Origin: Caryophanales bacterium UBA782 | GTDB lineage: Bacteria > Bacillota_I > Bacilli_A > RFN20 > CAG-826 | Assembly: GCA_002296455.1 (NCBI GenBank) | Contig: DBJG01000037.1 | Span: forward strand, 1 to 7,103 | DNA length: 7,103 nt | Reading direction: 5' to 3' | Shown here: positions 6,755-7,103 of the stretch, in pieces | How the letters are laid out: each line of letters starts with the position of its first letter | How positions within the stretch are numbered: position 1 is the stretch's first letter | Made by a program: the position numbers and the translations under genes | Notes under the pieces: model-generated | The model's database searches: none | Seen by the model: only the letters and a program-made list of their open reading frames with translations | What the model was told of the DNA's origin: nothing

Positions 6755-7103
6755 CACTTGCCTTCTTTCTCTAAGTGAGCGCTTGCTCCGCTTAGGGTTT
6801 CATTTTTGTTAAGAGGACGTCCGTATATTTTCAAAGTCACTTCATCTGTGATTTCTTCTGGCTTTCCATCAAAAACGATTTTACCGGCTTTGATACCGAT
6901 AATGCGACTGCTATAACGCTTGGCCAAATCAACATGGTGCATATTCGCGATGATGGTGATGCCCATTTTATTGATACGCTTAAAATCATCCATGACAGAA
7001 ATGGTCGTCGCAGGGTCAAGAGAGGCGACTGGCTCATCTGCCAAAATGAGTTTTGGCTCTTGGGTGAGAGCGCGAGCAAGCGCAACACGCTGTTGCTGAC
7101 CAC
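6754..7103 (-). CDS. phnC: ABC transporter ATP-binding protein PhnC, C-terminal part (runs off right edge)
   Basis: This is the ATPase subunit that powers the importer formed with the two permeases. The 115 visible residues begin inside the ABC signature ([12 protein letters not shown]), continue through Walker B LILADEP, the D-loop SLDP and the switch histidine in NMHHVDLA, and end with the PhnC-like [16 protein letters not shown]. The pattern [10 protein letters not shown] plus HHVDLA is characteristic of the PhnC subfamily. The N-terminal half with Walker A and the Q-loop (about 140 residues, judged from the usual family length near 250) lies outside the window, so start, promoter and any upstream phnD cannot be seen. 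The stop TGA at 6754 overlaps the start of the first permease. Confidence 0.92.
   Translation of the reverse strand, partial: GQQQRVALARALTQEPKLILADEPVASLDPATTISVMDDFKRINKMGITIIANMHHVDLAKRYSSRIIGIKAGKIVFDGKPEEITDEVTLKIYGRPLNKNETLSGASAHLEKEGK
6761..6765 (-). promoter_or_regulatory. Ribosome binding site deciding the first phnE start
   Basis: On the minus strand this reads GAAGG, 6 nt before ATG 6754 but only 3 nt before the in-frame GTG at 6757. The spacing favours the ATG as the start. The site lies inside the last codons of phnC. Confidence 0.6.

Noticed and set aside
1..7103. CRISPR array, insertion sequence, tRNA or prophage signatures
   Set aside because: No spaced direct repeats, terminal inverted repeats, transposase or integrase motifs, or cloverleaf-forming segments were found in either strand.

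Overview
The window looks like part of a chromosome from a low-to-moderate GC Bacillota (Firmicutes) bacterium, probably an uncultured Bacilli or Erysipelotrichia-like lineage. Three things support this: EzrA, a cell-division protein largely confined to this phylum; a gene neighbourhood (rpsD near ezrA, a NifS-type cysteine desulfurase and thiI) that also occurs in Bacillus; and a ribosomal protein S4 of the cysteine-free type. TGA is used as a stop codon (end of the desulfurase gene, of phnC and of the first phnE), so this is not a UGA=Trp mycoplasma. No mobile elements, CRISPR arrays, tRNA or rRNA genes are visible. Gene density is very high, and most neighbouring genes overlap by 1 to 4 bases.

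Layout. (1) 1-3354, minus strand: a tight three-gene operon read right to left, ezrA, then a NifS/IscS-type cysteine desulfurase, then thiI (cut by the left edge). The desulfurase and ThiI form a sulfur relay for tRNA 4-thiouridine and possibly thiamine; EzrA is a membrane-anchored regulator of the FtsZ ring. (2) 3355-3661: the divergent intergenic region. It holds a good sigma-A-type promoter pointing right and a leader of about 155 nt in front of rpsD, which probably carries the S4 autoregulatory site. (3) 3662-4270, plus strand: rpsD, ribosomal protein S4, followed by a strong stem-loop terminator at 4294-4321 that can serve both strands. (4) 4377-7103, minus strand: an operon read right to left, phnC (ATPase, N-terminal part outside the window), two phnE-type permeases, and a small P-loop kinase as the last gene.

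How it works together. The right-hand operon is a PhnCDE-family ABC importer with two different permease subunits; a substrate-binding protein is not in the window and probably lies beyond the right edge. Its substrate (phosphonate, phosphite, or an organophosphate such as thiamine pyrophosphate) cannot be settled from this sequence. The kinase gene begins 3 nt after the last permease and is probably co-transcribed. Most of the window is ordinary housekeeping content. The items most worth a second look are the rpsD leader, with a short resemblance to the 16S rRNA 530 loop, and the transporter-kinase pairing.
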